Source: Limimaricola sp964022235 (lineage in GTDB: Bacteria; Pseudomonadota; Alphaproteobacteria; Rhodobacterales; Rhodobacteraceae). From it: 64,000 nt of DNA. Of this stretch, positions 54,290-63,508 are shown piece by piece. Both the position numbers and the translations under genes were made by a program. Each line of letters begins with the position of its first letter. The first letter of the stretch is position 1. Location of the stretch: the NCBI RefSeq assembly GCF_964022235.1, contig NZ_CAXHZL010000015.1:32793-96792 (forward strand), written 5' to 3'. The notes under the pieces are model-generated. The model searched no databases. It had not been told where the DNA came from and saw nothing but the letters and a program-made list of their open reading frames with translations.

Positions 54290-54850
54290 ATGCCTGAACT
54301 CACTTCAAGCCCGACAAAAGGTGCTTCGCTCGGCACCGCCGTTCTCGCCGCGATCGCAGGTTTCATCCTGCCTCAGGCGTCGCTGGCCGATAGCCCCGTC
54401 ATCCAGACCGAAGGGCCGATCATCTACCTCTCGGACAATCTCGACGAAGAGGCCAATCTTGGCTGGTGCGTCGACACCGAAGGTCGTGGGGAGAGCGATC
54501 AGCTTCACGCGCATTCCTGCAAACCGACAGGGGAGGACGTGCTGTTCTCCTATGCACCTGAGAGCGAGAGAATTGAATCGGCGACCTACGCGGGCCTGTG
54601 CATGGCCTACAACGCGCCGGACGACGAGGAAAACCCCTTCGGGCTGATCGCCTGCGACGATACCGATCCGAACCAGCGTTTCGAGTACGATACCGAGACT
54701 GGGCAGATCCATCTGGGCACCGATGAAACGCAATGCGTGACGGTCAGCGCCCAAATCGACGACGCCGGGCCTTTCCAGTCGCGGGACCTGCTTTTGGCAG
54801 CTTGCGATGATCTCGACCAGAGCTTCAAGACATGGACCGTTCGCGACTGA
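54290..54850 (+). CDS. Secreted ricin-type beta-trefoil-like protein
   Basis: A 186-residue protein with a signal-like N-terminus (cleavage near SLADS, residue 33). The mature part has three repeated blocks with Cys pairs and Gln-x-Trp-like ends: LGWCVDTEG..AHSCKPTG, GLCMAYNAP..LIACDDTDPNQRFEYD, TQCVTVSA..LLLAACDDLDQSFKTWTV. This is the pattern of ricin-B lectin trefoils. ATG 54290 has AGGAG upstream. It lies between DUF1499 and RND genes. A carbohydrate-binding or envelope role is inferred; binding residues were not verified. Confidence 0.7.
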   Translation: MPELTSSPTKGASLGTAVLAAIAGFILPQASLADSPVIQTEGPIIYLSDNLDEEANLGWCVDTEGRGESDQLHAHSCKPTGEDVLFSYAPESERIESATYAGLCMAYNAPDDEENPFGLIACDDTDPNQRFEYDTETGQIHLGTDETQCVTVSAQIDDAGPFQSRDLLLAACDDLDQSFKTWTVRD

Positions 54851-55092
54851 CCCGGTCCGTGTCAGCTTGTTTGCCCAGAATGTATCACGCCAGCATCCCG
54901 CGACAATTTGCGACAAAACCCTTTGTCCCGGGACGGTCAGTTTCCTCGGCGCATGGTCCATAGGAGGTGTCGAGACGCCTCGAGAATCACGGTCCTCAAC
55001 GGGCGCCAAACCACGACCCACGGCGTCGATGCCGTAGGTCCAACGCAAAGAACGTCCCGACGGGCGAAGCACATTCAGGAGCTGAGAAGACC

Positions 55093-56235
55093 TTGAAGAA
55101 ATTGATCGTTCTCATCCTTTCGCTGGGCGTCCTTGCAGGGGCCTACAGCATCGCCTTCGGCGTGCCCGAGCAGGTCGCGCAGATCCGGGGCGGCACCTCC
55201 GCACCTGCCGAAGAGGCCGAGGCGCCGCGCGGCGCGGCCGGGGGCCCGCCGGGCGGCCCGCCGGGGCAAGGTCGGGAAACGACTGTCGTTCTCGCCCCGC
55301 TCGAAGAGCGCGCCTACACGCTGGTACTACGCACGGTCGGCAGCGCCGTCTCCCTGCGCCGGTCCGAAGTAATCTCCACCGAAGCCGGCGAGGTCGTCGA
55401 AGCCGCGCTGCAAGCCAACCGGCTGGTCGAAAAGGGAGACGTTCTGCTGCGTCTGGACGACCGCACCGAACAACTCGCTCTGGAAAGTGCGCGCGCCAAC
55501 CGCGATCAGGCGCAGGCCACCGTCACGCGCTACCAGGGGCTTCACCAAGATGGCAACGCCGTCGTAACGGATGTCGCCCTGTCCGAGTCCGAAGTCGCGC
55601 TGCGGCTGGCCGAGGTCGAAGTCGGACTGGCCGAGGTCGCACTGGAGGACCGCACCGTGGTCGCGCCGATCTCCGGACGCCTGGGGCTGAGCGACGTCAC
55701 GGTCGGGGACCGGTTGTCCAATGGTGATGCCATCGTGACCATCGACGACTCCGCGACCCTGCTGGCGACATTCGAGGTCCCCGAACGCTCGATCGGATTG
55801 CTGGCCGAGGGCAAGCCGGTGCTCGTCACGACGCCGACCTACGCCGGGCGGGTTTTCGAGGGAACCATCACCTCCTACGACAGCCGCCTCGACAGTGTGA
55901 CCCGCAGCGCCACCGTGCGCGCACAGATCGACAATGCCGAGGGTCTGCTACTGTCGGGTATGACCTTCACGATCCGCATGACCGAAGAGACAGCCCCCTT
56001 GCCCGTCGTGCCCGCCACGGCGATCACTTGGGACCGGTCCGGCGCGGGCATCTGGGTCGCCGAGGACGGGCGCACGAGCCGCGTTCCCGTCACCGTCCGG
56101 TATCGCGACGGCGACCAGGTCTGGATCGAGACCGACGCTCCCGTGGGCGCGCAGGTCGTGACCGAAGGCGCGTCGAAGCTGCGCGACGGCGCACAGGTCA
56201 CCACGGCGGATGCCGGCAAGGGGTCGGGCGCATGA
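55093..56235 (+). CDS. RND efflux periplasmic adaptor (HlyD/AcrA family)
   Basis: A 380-residue membrane-fusion protein: N-terminal anchor (LIVLILSLGVLAGAYSIAFG), a flexible Gly/Pro-rich stretch (PRGAAGGPPGGPPGQG), lipoyl halves (GEVVEAALQANRLVEKGDVLLRLD and VVAPISGRLGLSDVTVGDRLSNGD), a hairpin, and beta-barrel domains. TTG 55093 (LKKLIV) with GAG-rich upstream sequence is the best start; in-frame ATGs lie further upstream in unlikely sequence. It overlaps the pump gene by 4 bp. Confidence 0.88.
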   Translation: MKKLIVLILSLGVLAGAYSIAFGVPEQVAQIRGGTSAPAEEAEAPRGAAGGPPGGPPGQGRETTVVLAPLEERAYTLVLRTVGSAVSLRRSEVISTEAGEVVEAALQANRLVEKGDVLLRLDDRTEQLALESARANRDQAQATVTRYQGLHQDGNAVVTDVALSESEVALRLAEVEVGLAEVALEDRTVVAPISGRLGLSDVTVGDRLSNGDAIVTIDDSATLLATFEVPERSIGLLAEGKPVLVTTPTYAGRVFEGTITSYDSRLDSVTRSATVRAQIDNAEGLLLSGMTFTIRMTEETAPLPVVPATAITWDRSGAGIWVAEDGRTSRVPVTVRYRDGDQVWIETDAPVGAQVVTEGASKLRDGAQVTTADAGKGSGA

Positions 56236-59200
56236 GCATCGAAAAGCGGGCGCACAAGGCCGGGTTCGCCGACACCTTCGTGGCGCGGCCGATCTTCGGG
56301 ATCGTCCTCAACCTTCTCATCATCATCGCGGGGCTTGCAGCGCTCACCAGCGTCGACATCCGCGAGATGCCCGACGTGGATCAGCCCGTGCTGTCGGTGC
56401 GGACCAGCTACGAGGGCGCGGTGGCAGGCACCGTGGACACCGAAGTGACACAGGTTCTCGAGGATGCGCTGAGCGCGCTTGAGGGCATGTCCTATATCGA
56501 GTCGACCTCCAGCGCCGGGTCGAGCAGCATCACCATCGACCTGTCCGATGGCACGGATGTCGACGTCGCCGCCAACGAGGCGCGCGAGATCGTGTCGAGC
56601 ACCCTTCGCTCCCTGCCAGACGACATCGACGACCCGAGCGTGAGCAAGAGCGACAGCAACGCGGACGCGATCATCCGTCTCGCCCTTCTGGGCGATGCCA
56701 GCTTCGACGAGCTGACCCAGCTTGCCGAAGGCACCGTCTACGAGCGCCTGTCCCTGATCGAGGGCATCGCCGAGGTGACCGTGCGCGGCAACCGGGCCAA
56801 CGAGTTCCGCGTCGCGGCGAACATGCCCTCCCTGCTGAGCCGTGGCCTGACCGTCTTCGACGTCTCCACCGCGCTAGCCCAGCTGCGGGACGACACGGCA
56901 CTGGGCTCGCTCTCGACGCAGTCCCAGACCCTGTCCCTTCGCGTCGGCAACGACGAGGTCACCGTCGACAGCATCAACCAGCTGCCTGTCAACGACACGA
57001 CCCAAGTGGCCGACGTCGCCTTCGTCCAGCTGATCCCGGAGGACGCGAGCGTCTACACGCGGGTGAACGGCGAAACCGCCGTCAGCCTCGACATTACCCG
57101 GCAATCCGTCGGGAACACGCTGGAGATCTCCCGCGACGTGGGCACCGCCGTCGAGGATCTGCGCGACCAGCTGCCCGAGGGCGTGCAACTACTGGTGACC
57201 TCGGATGATGGCATCTTCATCGAGGGCTCGATCAACGAGGTGGTCAAAACCATCCTGCTGGCCACCGTGATCGTGGTCGCGGTGATCTTCGTGTTCCTAC
57301 GCTCGCCGCGGGCGACGCTCATCCCCGCCGTCACGATCCCCGTGGCGTTGATCGGCACGCTGGCCGCGATCTGGCTCACCGGGTTTTCGGTCAACACGAT
57401 CAGCCTTCTGGCGCTGGTGCTGGCGACGGGGATGGTCGTGGACGACGCCATCGTCGTGATCGAGAACATCGTGCGCAAGCGCAAGTCCGGCATGGGGGCA
57501 TTTGCCGCCGCCGCTTCGGGCACCAACGAGGTTTTCTTCGCCGTCATTTCGACGACGGCAACACTTGCCGCAGTGTTCATCCCGATTTCGTTCCTGCCCG
57601 GTCAGGCCGGTGGGGTGTTCTCGGAGTTCGGCTTCGTGCTTGCCTTCGCTGTCACTCTATCGTCGATCACGGCGCTCACGCTGGCGCCGGTTCTGGCGGC
57701 CCTGCTTGACCCGGGAAAGTCACAGGCCGACGCCAAGGAAACCCGGCCAGGCGTTTCTGCGCGCGCATTCGACCATGTGATGGATTTCGCCATCCGCACG
57801 CCACTCATCGTTCTCTCCATCGCCATCGGCTTTGCCATGATCGCCCTGGGCGCGGCCGCGACGCTGCCCTCCACCATCACGCCCGACGAAGACCGCGGCT
57901 TTTTCCTCGTGCAGGCGCGCGGGGCATCGGACATCACCGTCGAGTATCTCGACACGCAGGTCATGCTGGTCGAGGACATCCTCGCACCCTATCTGGAGAC
58001 CGGTCAGGTCGCAGCGGTGCAGAGCATCATCGGCATCGGCGGCGGCAACAGCGCCTTCATCGTCGTGCGTCTGCCCGACTGGGCCGAGCGCGACTTCAGC
58101 CAGCAGGAGCTGATCGCGCAGATCAGCGGCCAGCTGTCGTCGGTGCCCGGGGTGCAGGTCAGTGCGCGCTCCACCAACAGCCTCAACATCCGCGGCGCGG
58201 GCGGCGGGCTTGGCTTTGCGGTCACCGGCACGAACCTTGCCAACATGACGGAGGCGGCCGACAGCCTCGTCGCGGCCATGTCCCAAGACGACACCTTCCT
58301 CAACCCGCAGCTCTCCAACAACAGCGTCGATGCGCAGCTCAAAGTGACCGTGGACACCGCTGCGGCAAGCGACATAGGGCTGAACAGCTCCGACGTCACC
58401 CGCCTCGTGAGCGCCATGGTCCAGGGCGAGGTCGCGGTCAGCGTCTTCTCCGATGACGTGGAGGTCGACGTCAACGTCGTCCCCGGCGGCCCGCCGATCG
58501 ACGACCCCTCGGACATCGCCTCCCTCTCCATCCGGCTGGACAGCGGCGACTACATCCCGCTCTCGGCGGTGGCCTCGCTCGAAACGGTGGTCAGCCATGC
58601 CCAGATCGAACGGCTGGGCGGCGCCCTGGCGGTGGCCTTGCAGGCGAACCTGGGCCAGGGGGTCGATCTGTCGACCGCCATGGACCGTGTGCTGGAGATC
58701 GCGGACGAGGTCCTGCCCGCTGGCATGGGCATCACCTTCACCGGCGAGGCCGCGACGCTCAATGACACCGAGGGGGGCCTCTATGCCGTCTTCGGCGTCG
58801 CCCTGATTGTCGTGCTTCTGGTGCTCTCCGCCCAGTTCGAAAGCTTTGCCAGCGCGGTCGTCATCATGATGACGGTGCCCTTCGGTCTGGCCGCGGCGCT
58901 GCTGGCGATCTCGCTCACAGGGGGCTCGCTGAACTATTACAGCCAGATCGGCCTCGTGATGCTGATCGGGGTGATGGCGAAGAACGGCATCCTGATCGTC
59001 GAGTTCGCCAACCAGCTGCGCGAAGCCGGTGAGGATATCGACAGCGCCATCCGCAACGCCCTGCGCCTGCGCATCCGGCCGGTGATGATGACGATGGTCT
59101 CCACGGTCTTCGGCGGCCTGCCTCTGATCGTGACATCGGGTGCCGGCGCCGAAGCCCGCATCGCCGTCGGCTGGGTGATCGTCGGGGGCCTGGGCTTTGC

Positions 59201-59321
59201 GACCGTGTTCACCCTGTTCCTGACGCCGATCTTCTATCGCTGGATCGCCGTCTGGGGCGCCGCACCGGGCGCCGCGGCCTCACGGCTCCGGACCGAGGTC
59301 GCGGAGACGGTGGAGGCATAG
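56232..59321 (+). CDS. RND-family multidrug efflux pump, inner-membrane component
   Basis: A 1,029-residue transporter of the HAE1 class with 12 spans and two large periplasmic loops: VARPIFGIVLNLLIIIAGL (TM1), VTQVLEDALSALEGM, LPEGVQLLVTSDD, ILLATVIVVAVIFVFLRSPRATLIPAVTIPVALIGT, and TM4 GMVVDDAIVVIENIVRKRKSG with the proton-relay DD pair. The C-terminal half ends GVMAKNGILIVEFANQLREAGE and FLTPIFYRWI. ATG 56232 overlaps the adaptor stop. No outer-membrane channel gene is in the window, so it may use a TolC encoded elsewhere. It is presumably controlled by the divergent MarR protein. Confidence 0.94.
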   Translation: MSIEKRAHKAGFADTFVARPIFGIVLNLLIIIAGLAALTSVDIREMPDVDQPVLSVRTSYEGAVAGTVDTEVTQVLEDALSALEGMSYIESTSSAGSSSITIDLSDGTDVDVAANEAREIVSSTLRSLPDDIDDPSVSKSDSNADAIIRLALLGDASFDELTQLAEGTVYERLSLIEGIAEVTVRGNRANEFRVAANMPSLLSRGLTVFDVSTALAQLRDDTALGSLSTQSQTLSLRVGNDEVTVDSINQLPVNDTTQVADVAFVQLIPEDASVYTRVNGETAVSLDITRQSVGNTLEISRDVGTAVEDLRDQLPEGVQLLVTSDDGIFIEGSINEVVKTILLATVIVVAVIFVFLRSPRATLIPAVTIPVALIGTLAAIWLTGFSVNTISLLALVLATGMVVDDAIVVIENIVRKRKSGMGAFAAAASGTNEVFFAVISTTATLAAVFIPISFLPGQAGGVFSEFGFVLAFAVTLSSITALTLAPVLAALLDPGKSQADAKETRPGVSARAFDHVMDFAIRTPLIVLSIAIGFAMIALGAAATLPSTITPDEDRGFFLVQARGASDITVEYLDTQVMLVEDILAPYLETGQVAAVQSIIGIGGGNSAFIVVRLPDWAERDFSQQELIAQISGQLSSVPGVQVSARSTNSLNIRGAGGGLGFAVTGTNLANMTEAADSLVAAMSQDDTFLNPQLSNNSVDAQLKVTVDTAAASDIGLNSSDVTRLVSAMVQGEVAVSVFSDDVEVDVNVVPGGPPIDDPSDIASLSIRLDSGDYIPLSAVASLETVVSHAQIERLGGALAVALQANLGQGVDLSTAMDRVLEIADEVLPAGMGITFTGEAATLNDTEGGLYAVFGVALIVVLLVLSAQFESFASAVVIMMTVPFGLAAALLAISLTGGSLNYYSQIGLVMLIGVMAKNGILIVEFANQLREAGEDIDSAIRNALRLRIRPVMMTMVSTVFGGLPLIVTSGAGAEARIAVGWVIVGGLGFATVFTLFLTPIFYRWIAVWGAAPGAAASRLRTEVAETVEA

Positions 59322-59514
59322 GGCGGTGCCGCATCCTCGCCACCCGGGTGCCGCATGGGGCAGCGACAGGCCATAAGTCGCTTCTCTCTGCGCGCTGTGA
59401 ATGCGCGAGCCAATCACTGTCGCAGGTGCGCCCCCCGTTCCCATGATGGGCCGCATCGCGGCATCCGAAGTGGGCTTTGGATAACAAGCCGGAGTGGCAC
59501 ATTGTCGTCGTGCT

Positions 59515-59644
59515 GACCGCGTAGCGTCGAGAACATGGCTTCCGACACGCCCATCTTGCGGCAGATTTCACCCACCGTGGTTCCTGTCTCCGCATGTCTC
59601 AGCGCGAAGACGATCTGTTCGTCTGAGAACCGCTTCTTGGGCAT
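59515..59644 (-). pseudogene. IS3-family orfA fragment
   Basis: ATG 59644 gives MPKKRFSDEQIVFALRHAETGTTVGEICRKMGVSEAMF, the helix-turn-helix start of an IS3 orfA. Similarity stops after about 42 codons. Nothing else of the element is seen downstream. Confidence 0.7.
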
Positions 59645-59710
59645 CTGGGCACTCCTCCTCCGTTGAAAATGTGCCCGAAAAAAGCATCCAGCTTGAACCA
59701 GTTTGCCGGG

Positions 59711-59968
59711 TCAGAATCCCATGGAATAGGGCATTAGGATTCTCTGAAGGTGCCGGTAGACATCTGGAAGCGGCTGCGGCTGGTCCGGCGCCGATCCGGC
59801 AAAGGTTTCTCTCACCTTCGCGGGCATCTCGCTCCAGACCGCTCGGTCCCGCACATCCCTGGCATGTCCGATCACAACGTCAACGACCCAATGCGCCAGA
59901 TCCCGCAAAGCCTCTCAATCCTGCGGGTCGAGCGTCTCTTCGGTCGAACCCTCAGCTCTCTTGGCCAT
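59711..59968 (-). pseudogene. N-terminal fragment of a PLP-dependent (group II-like) decarboxylase
   Basis: ATG 59968 opens MAKRAEGSTEETLDPQD, TGA, then in the same frame EALRDLAHWVVDVVIGHARDVRDRAVWSEMPAKVRETFAG..PLPDVYRHLQRILMPYSMG. This resembles the start of aromatic-amino-acid-type decarboxylases. It is cut near 59711, close to the IS3 fragment. An internal stop and truncation show decay. Confidence 0.55.
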
Positions 59969-60329
59969 GGTTGCTACCAAACGTTAGCGGTTGCTCTATT
60001 TCTCGACAGTCCTCCTACGGCCAGAGTAGTACAGGCATGGCGCGAGATTGGTTCATTCGCATTGAACGACCTCGTCGGGACGTCCTCGCTGCAATCTACA
60101 TGGATGGCCTTAAGCCATGCTGTCCCGCCGTAACATCAATGGCGGCCTAAGTATGGCCTCGGCCGAGACGGCCGGCACAATCGCTGCGCATGCGAAAAAC
60201 GCATAGATTAGCGAGGCCAGCTTGGGGCTCGGACCGGGCATTTGCCAGCTCAGCCGTCGCTGGCGGCCGCGCAGGACGAGCCGCCCGTCAACGCCTTCGC
60301 ACCTTGGCTTGGCCTCAGCCGAGCTGGGT
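59969..60329. other. Intergenic, no gene recognised
   Basis: About 360 bp. Possible frames have no recognisable domain. It ends at the lost natural stop of the acyltransferase gene. Confidence 0.4.
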
Positions 60330-60401
60330 TTACGGCCGTTTAGCTCTGCCGCCGACGAGGAACCTCACGGGGCCGAGCCAATCCATCAATCGCCAGACGA
60401 T

Positions 60402-61469
60402 TCAGCTCGCGGAGAAGACGAAGGCTAAAACGAGAACGAATTCAACCCACCATGGCGCTGGGAACTGTGCGGCGACCGCCAGTCCGACCAAGGTCAGCGG
60501 AAAGTGGAGCACGTAGAATGGAAACACCGCACGGTTCAATTCTGACAGCACCGGACTTGGACTGTCGAAATACCGCGCCGCCAGCCCGAGGGCGGTAACG
60601 CACCAGCACCAGGCCGTCGCCGCCTCGATCATCGAAAATGCGGTCGTGTTCGGAGGAGACAAACCCGCCGGCAGCCAGCCGCCGGTCGCGAGGGCCTGGC
60701 CCGCAGCGACATCCTCCAGCAACGCGATCGCAAGAAGCGTCACCTTGCATCCGAAAAGCAGGACCGCGCCGGCCAGTAGCCACCACGCCCGTCTGCTCGC
60801 CCACTTCAGGAAACGATTGTGGTCGGCTCCGATAAGATAGCCACCTGAAAAGAAGAGGAAGTAGAGCGCGAACTGATAGTTGTCACCGGTGAGCGCTGCC
60901 GCATACGGCTTCAGAAGAACGACGACCACCGCCGACAGAAGGATGAGGATCGCGAACAGAATGGCCGGCTGCGGCACTGCTGGCCCGAGGCGTTCCCGAA
61001 ACTGAAAAACCGGCCAGCACAGCACAGTGTAGAGCGCGAGATTGATCAAAAACCACAGATGCTGAACTTGGCCGAGCTCAGGGGTTGTCGCCCACTTCCA
61101 CCAGAAGGCGGAGAAGTCGGATGCGTCGCCAGTCATGACAGCGATTGCATAACCGCCGTAGACATTGATGAAAATGGTGCCGAACAGAAGCGGGCCCCCG
61201 AGCCGCAGAAGCCGCCGGCCAATGAATAGCAGCCCAGCTCCCCTCGAGGTCAGGAACCACGTGCCGATACCGGCAATCATGAAGAGCGAGGGAAGCCGCC
61301 AGCTGTGGCTCCAGTAAATGAACAGGGTCAGTCCATCGCCGGCCAACCGGTCGTTCACGAACCGGTAGATGTCGACGCCCCAATCCACGAACCCAACGGC
61401 GACATGGTGCGGAACCAGCAAGGCAAAGAGACCGATCCGCAGCCAGTCGAGTTCATGCCTTCGGGTCAT
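60402..61469 (-). CDS. Acyltransferase-3 family membrane protein, premature stop
   Basis: A 355-residue protein with about ten spans: RRHELDWLRIGLFALLVPHHVAVGF has the family Arg/His motif, followed by WSHSWRLPSLFMIAGIGTWFLTSRG, VQHLWFLINLALY and FPFYVLHFPLTLVGLAVAA. OpgC/OafA-like proteins transfer acyl groups to exported glycans. The frame ends in TGA at 60402-60404, but the same frame continues IVWRLMDWLGPVRFLVGGRAKRP to TAA at 60330, which resembles the usual C-terminus. The last 24 residues therefore appear lost to a nonsense change. Start 61469 (MTRRHELDW) is preferred over 61502. Confidence 0.78.
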   Translation of the reverse strand: MTRRHELDWLRIGLFALLVPHHVAVGFVDWGVDIYRFVNDRLAGDGLTLFIYWSHSWRLPSLFMIAGIGTWFLTSRGAGLLFIGRRLLRLGGPLLFGTIFINVYGGYAIAVMTGDASDFSAFWWKWATTPELGQVQHLWFLINLALYTVLCWPVFQFRERLGPAVPQPAILFAILILLSAVVVVLLKPYAAALTGDNYQFALYFLFFSGGYLIGADHNRFLKWASRRAWWLLAGAVLLFGCKVTLLAIALLEDVAAGQALATGGWLPAGLSPPNTTAFSMIEAATAWCWCVTALGLAARYFDSPSPVLSELNRAVFPFYVLHFPLTLVGLAVAAQFPAPWWVEFVLVLAFVFSAS

Positions 61470-62353
61470 AAGAAAGCTCACGTTGTCAGGTCGAGGCGCC
61501 AATCTTCTTGAACAGCACGATCGGGCGCCTTCATATGGCTAATGCACCACCATTCGCAGCCTCCGCTCTTGCGATGGCTCAGCCAATAGGTCCGCAGCCC
61601 TGCCGGGCTAAGGGTAGCATATTCCGAGATCGATGCCTCCGCTGTGGGCTCGATCCGCAACTTCGCTGCGTCGCTCAGCAATGTCGGCTGTGGGCCGGTT
61701 GCAGCCGTGCATGCTGGGTGCCGAGTTACGGATCAGACTGTGCAAATCCCAGCGCCCTGCGCCACTCGCTTCAAACGCAGAAAGCCTCCCGAGGGAAGCT
61801 TTCTGCGTTTGAGTCAGATTCCAGTGGTTGCGGGAGCATGACTTAACCGAAATCTGCAAAGATCGGATTTGCGCCCACGCAATCCGGGCGCACCTGAGCA
61901 CCACCAAGCAACTGCCCATCTAAGCCATTCAATTGTAGGAAACTTTTTTCGAAGTCCATTGCCTGACAGAGCCCCATGCTATGCCGGATCGGATGGCAAG
62001 GCCTTTATAGTTGTGCTGCTGCCCCCCCCCTTTTTACCAGAGCGTGGCGACAAGATCATATCAGGATCAAAACCTGGGTCATCAGGGGGCCGCATGTCTT
62101 TATTGCCGCGTCGTAGCCGAGCCTATTTCTGGTCATGGAGTTCTGCGGCGTTGGCCTGATGATTATGCCCTCCAGCTGCCCTGCTCGTCTACAGGGGCGG
62201 CACCAACCAGACCGGCTTCGCAACAGACTTGGGTGACCAAATCTCCTATCAGGCACTGCACTAATTGCCAGCGCAAGTAGCTCTGCTGTAGATTTTTTTG
62301 GCACTTCGCAGTATATTGATGACTGTTTCGGTGCATCAGTAAAAGATTTTGCG
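61470..62353. other. Gene-poor stretch with hairpin and tRNA-end-like fragment
   Basis: About 880 bp. It holds a strong hairpin at 61772-61811 and TGGTTGCGGGAGCA at 61825-61838, similar to 9540. A run of nine C and five T occurs near 62024-62036. No gene recognised. Confidence 0.45.
61772..61811. terminator. Strong 14-bp-stem hairpin
   Basis: CAAACGCAGAAAGC (61772-61785) pairs perfectly with GCTTTCTGCGTTTG (61798-61811) around a 12-base loop. It lacks a clear U-tract, so it may be a Rho-independent terminator relic, a repeat, or part of a mobile-element end. It is far from a gene end. Confidence 0.35.
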
Positions 62354-63508
62354 ATGTTCGATCAAAGGAATGCCCTACGAGGCTGTTTTGTATCAATAAC
62401 CATGCTATTTGCTTCGCAAGTCTCGGCGCAAAACTGTGATATTCGCGCATTTCAAGCGCGAACACTACAATTCCTCGACCAGTACCAGGCATTGGCATAC
62501 GCCGAGAATGTAACTCGAGAGCATCACAGTGAACTTCAAGCAGGCGGAGACGGAGATCTCACGATTGGAGGAATTGAAATTGGCGCGAGCTACGATGAAT
62601 TTCGCAGAAATATCGAAATATTCAAGCGAGATATCAATCTAAGCACGTTTGAGAGCTATCAGCAAACTTTCTTCACAACTTCACTCAGCGAAAACGGGCT
62701 GAACGCTTATATTGCATGTCTGGGGCTCGGGCGAGTTGAATTGGTAGCCGCTCACCTGCCCGGCAATGTACCAGATGTCACTATCGTCTCGCGACCCTCA
62801 CCTGGAATGTCGCTCCCCAAGCCTGAAATCACAGACGTCGAGAACATTGACAATATTGACGCAATAGAGGCTACAATTGGGGCGGCATCATTCGGAAGCG
62901 CCCCGGTCACCCTCGAGAGGATTAGACTTCGGCATTCCGATGCTGATGAGCCTTTACTCCTCACGCTTTCATTCGGGGATGTATCGGACACAGTCACATT
63001 CCCGCCGCTAAACCTTCCTCGTGAAGCTACTCCGCCCCCACCAGAAAGCGTTTGCTTGCAATTTAAGGCAACTGGTGCAGCCGGACCTACAGAACAGCCC
63101 GAAATATGTGCAAGTGAGTCATTTTCAAGTAACTGGATGTTCATAGGTGACGACACAGGGTACAAAAATAAAATGCTGAAAATCTCCTCTGTGGAGAGCC
63201 GGACTTGTTTCCAACACCAAAGGCGCGCTGCTAACGGGACCATCCTCGATACCGAATGGGTATGTTCAGCATCCGATCAAGCATCACCTTATGTGCCGAT
63301 CGGTGATGATACTGGTTACCGAGATCAGAAGCTACGAGTTCGCTGGGATGGAAAAGGTACTCTCTGTATAGACCATACGCGACGTTCTCCAACACATGGA
63401 CCTTCAGAGTCATCCGCTTGCTCCAACAGGGACGAAGCGTCTCAATGGATAAATTTGGGAGATGATACTGGGTACCGCGATCAACGTCTCAGGGTAAGCA
63501 TCGAATAG
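62354..63508 (+). CDS. Secreted protein with 52-residue GDDTGYR repeats, probably truncated by IS insertion
   Basis: A 384-residue protein with a signal peptide (LFASQVSA/QN, cleavage after residue 25). Residues 26-230 form an unrecognised region with acidic, Ile/Asp-rich segments; a PPPP linker near 228 follows. The C-terminus has repeats starting at 265 (GDDTGYKNKMLKI), 317 (GDDTGYRDQKLRV) and 369 (GDDTGYRDQRLRV), spaced exactly 52 residues, with Cys in each unit. Base composition is visibly less GC-rich than its neighbours, suggesting transfer. The third repeat stops after 16 residues where an IS5-like end begins. Function unknown; an adhesin or lectin-like role is possible. Confidence 0.75.
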   Translation: MFDQRNALRGCFVSITMLFASQVSAQNCDIRAFQARTLQFLDQYQALAYAENVTREHHSELQAGGDGDLTIGGIEIGASYDEFRRNIEIFKRDINLSTFESYQQTFFTTSLSENGLNAYIACLGLGRVELVAAHLPGNVPDVTIVSRPSPGMSLPKPEITDVENIDNIDAIEATIGAASFGSAPVTLERIRLRHSDADEPLLLTLSFGDVSDTVTFPPLNLPREATPPPPESVCLQFKATGAAGPTEQPEICASESFSSNWMFIGDDTGYKNKMLKISSVESRTCFQHQRRAANGTILDTEWVCSASDQASPYVPIGDDTGYRDQKLRVRWDGKGTLCIDHTRRSPTHGPSESSACSNRDEASQWINLGDDTGYRDQRLRVSIE

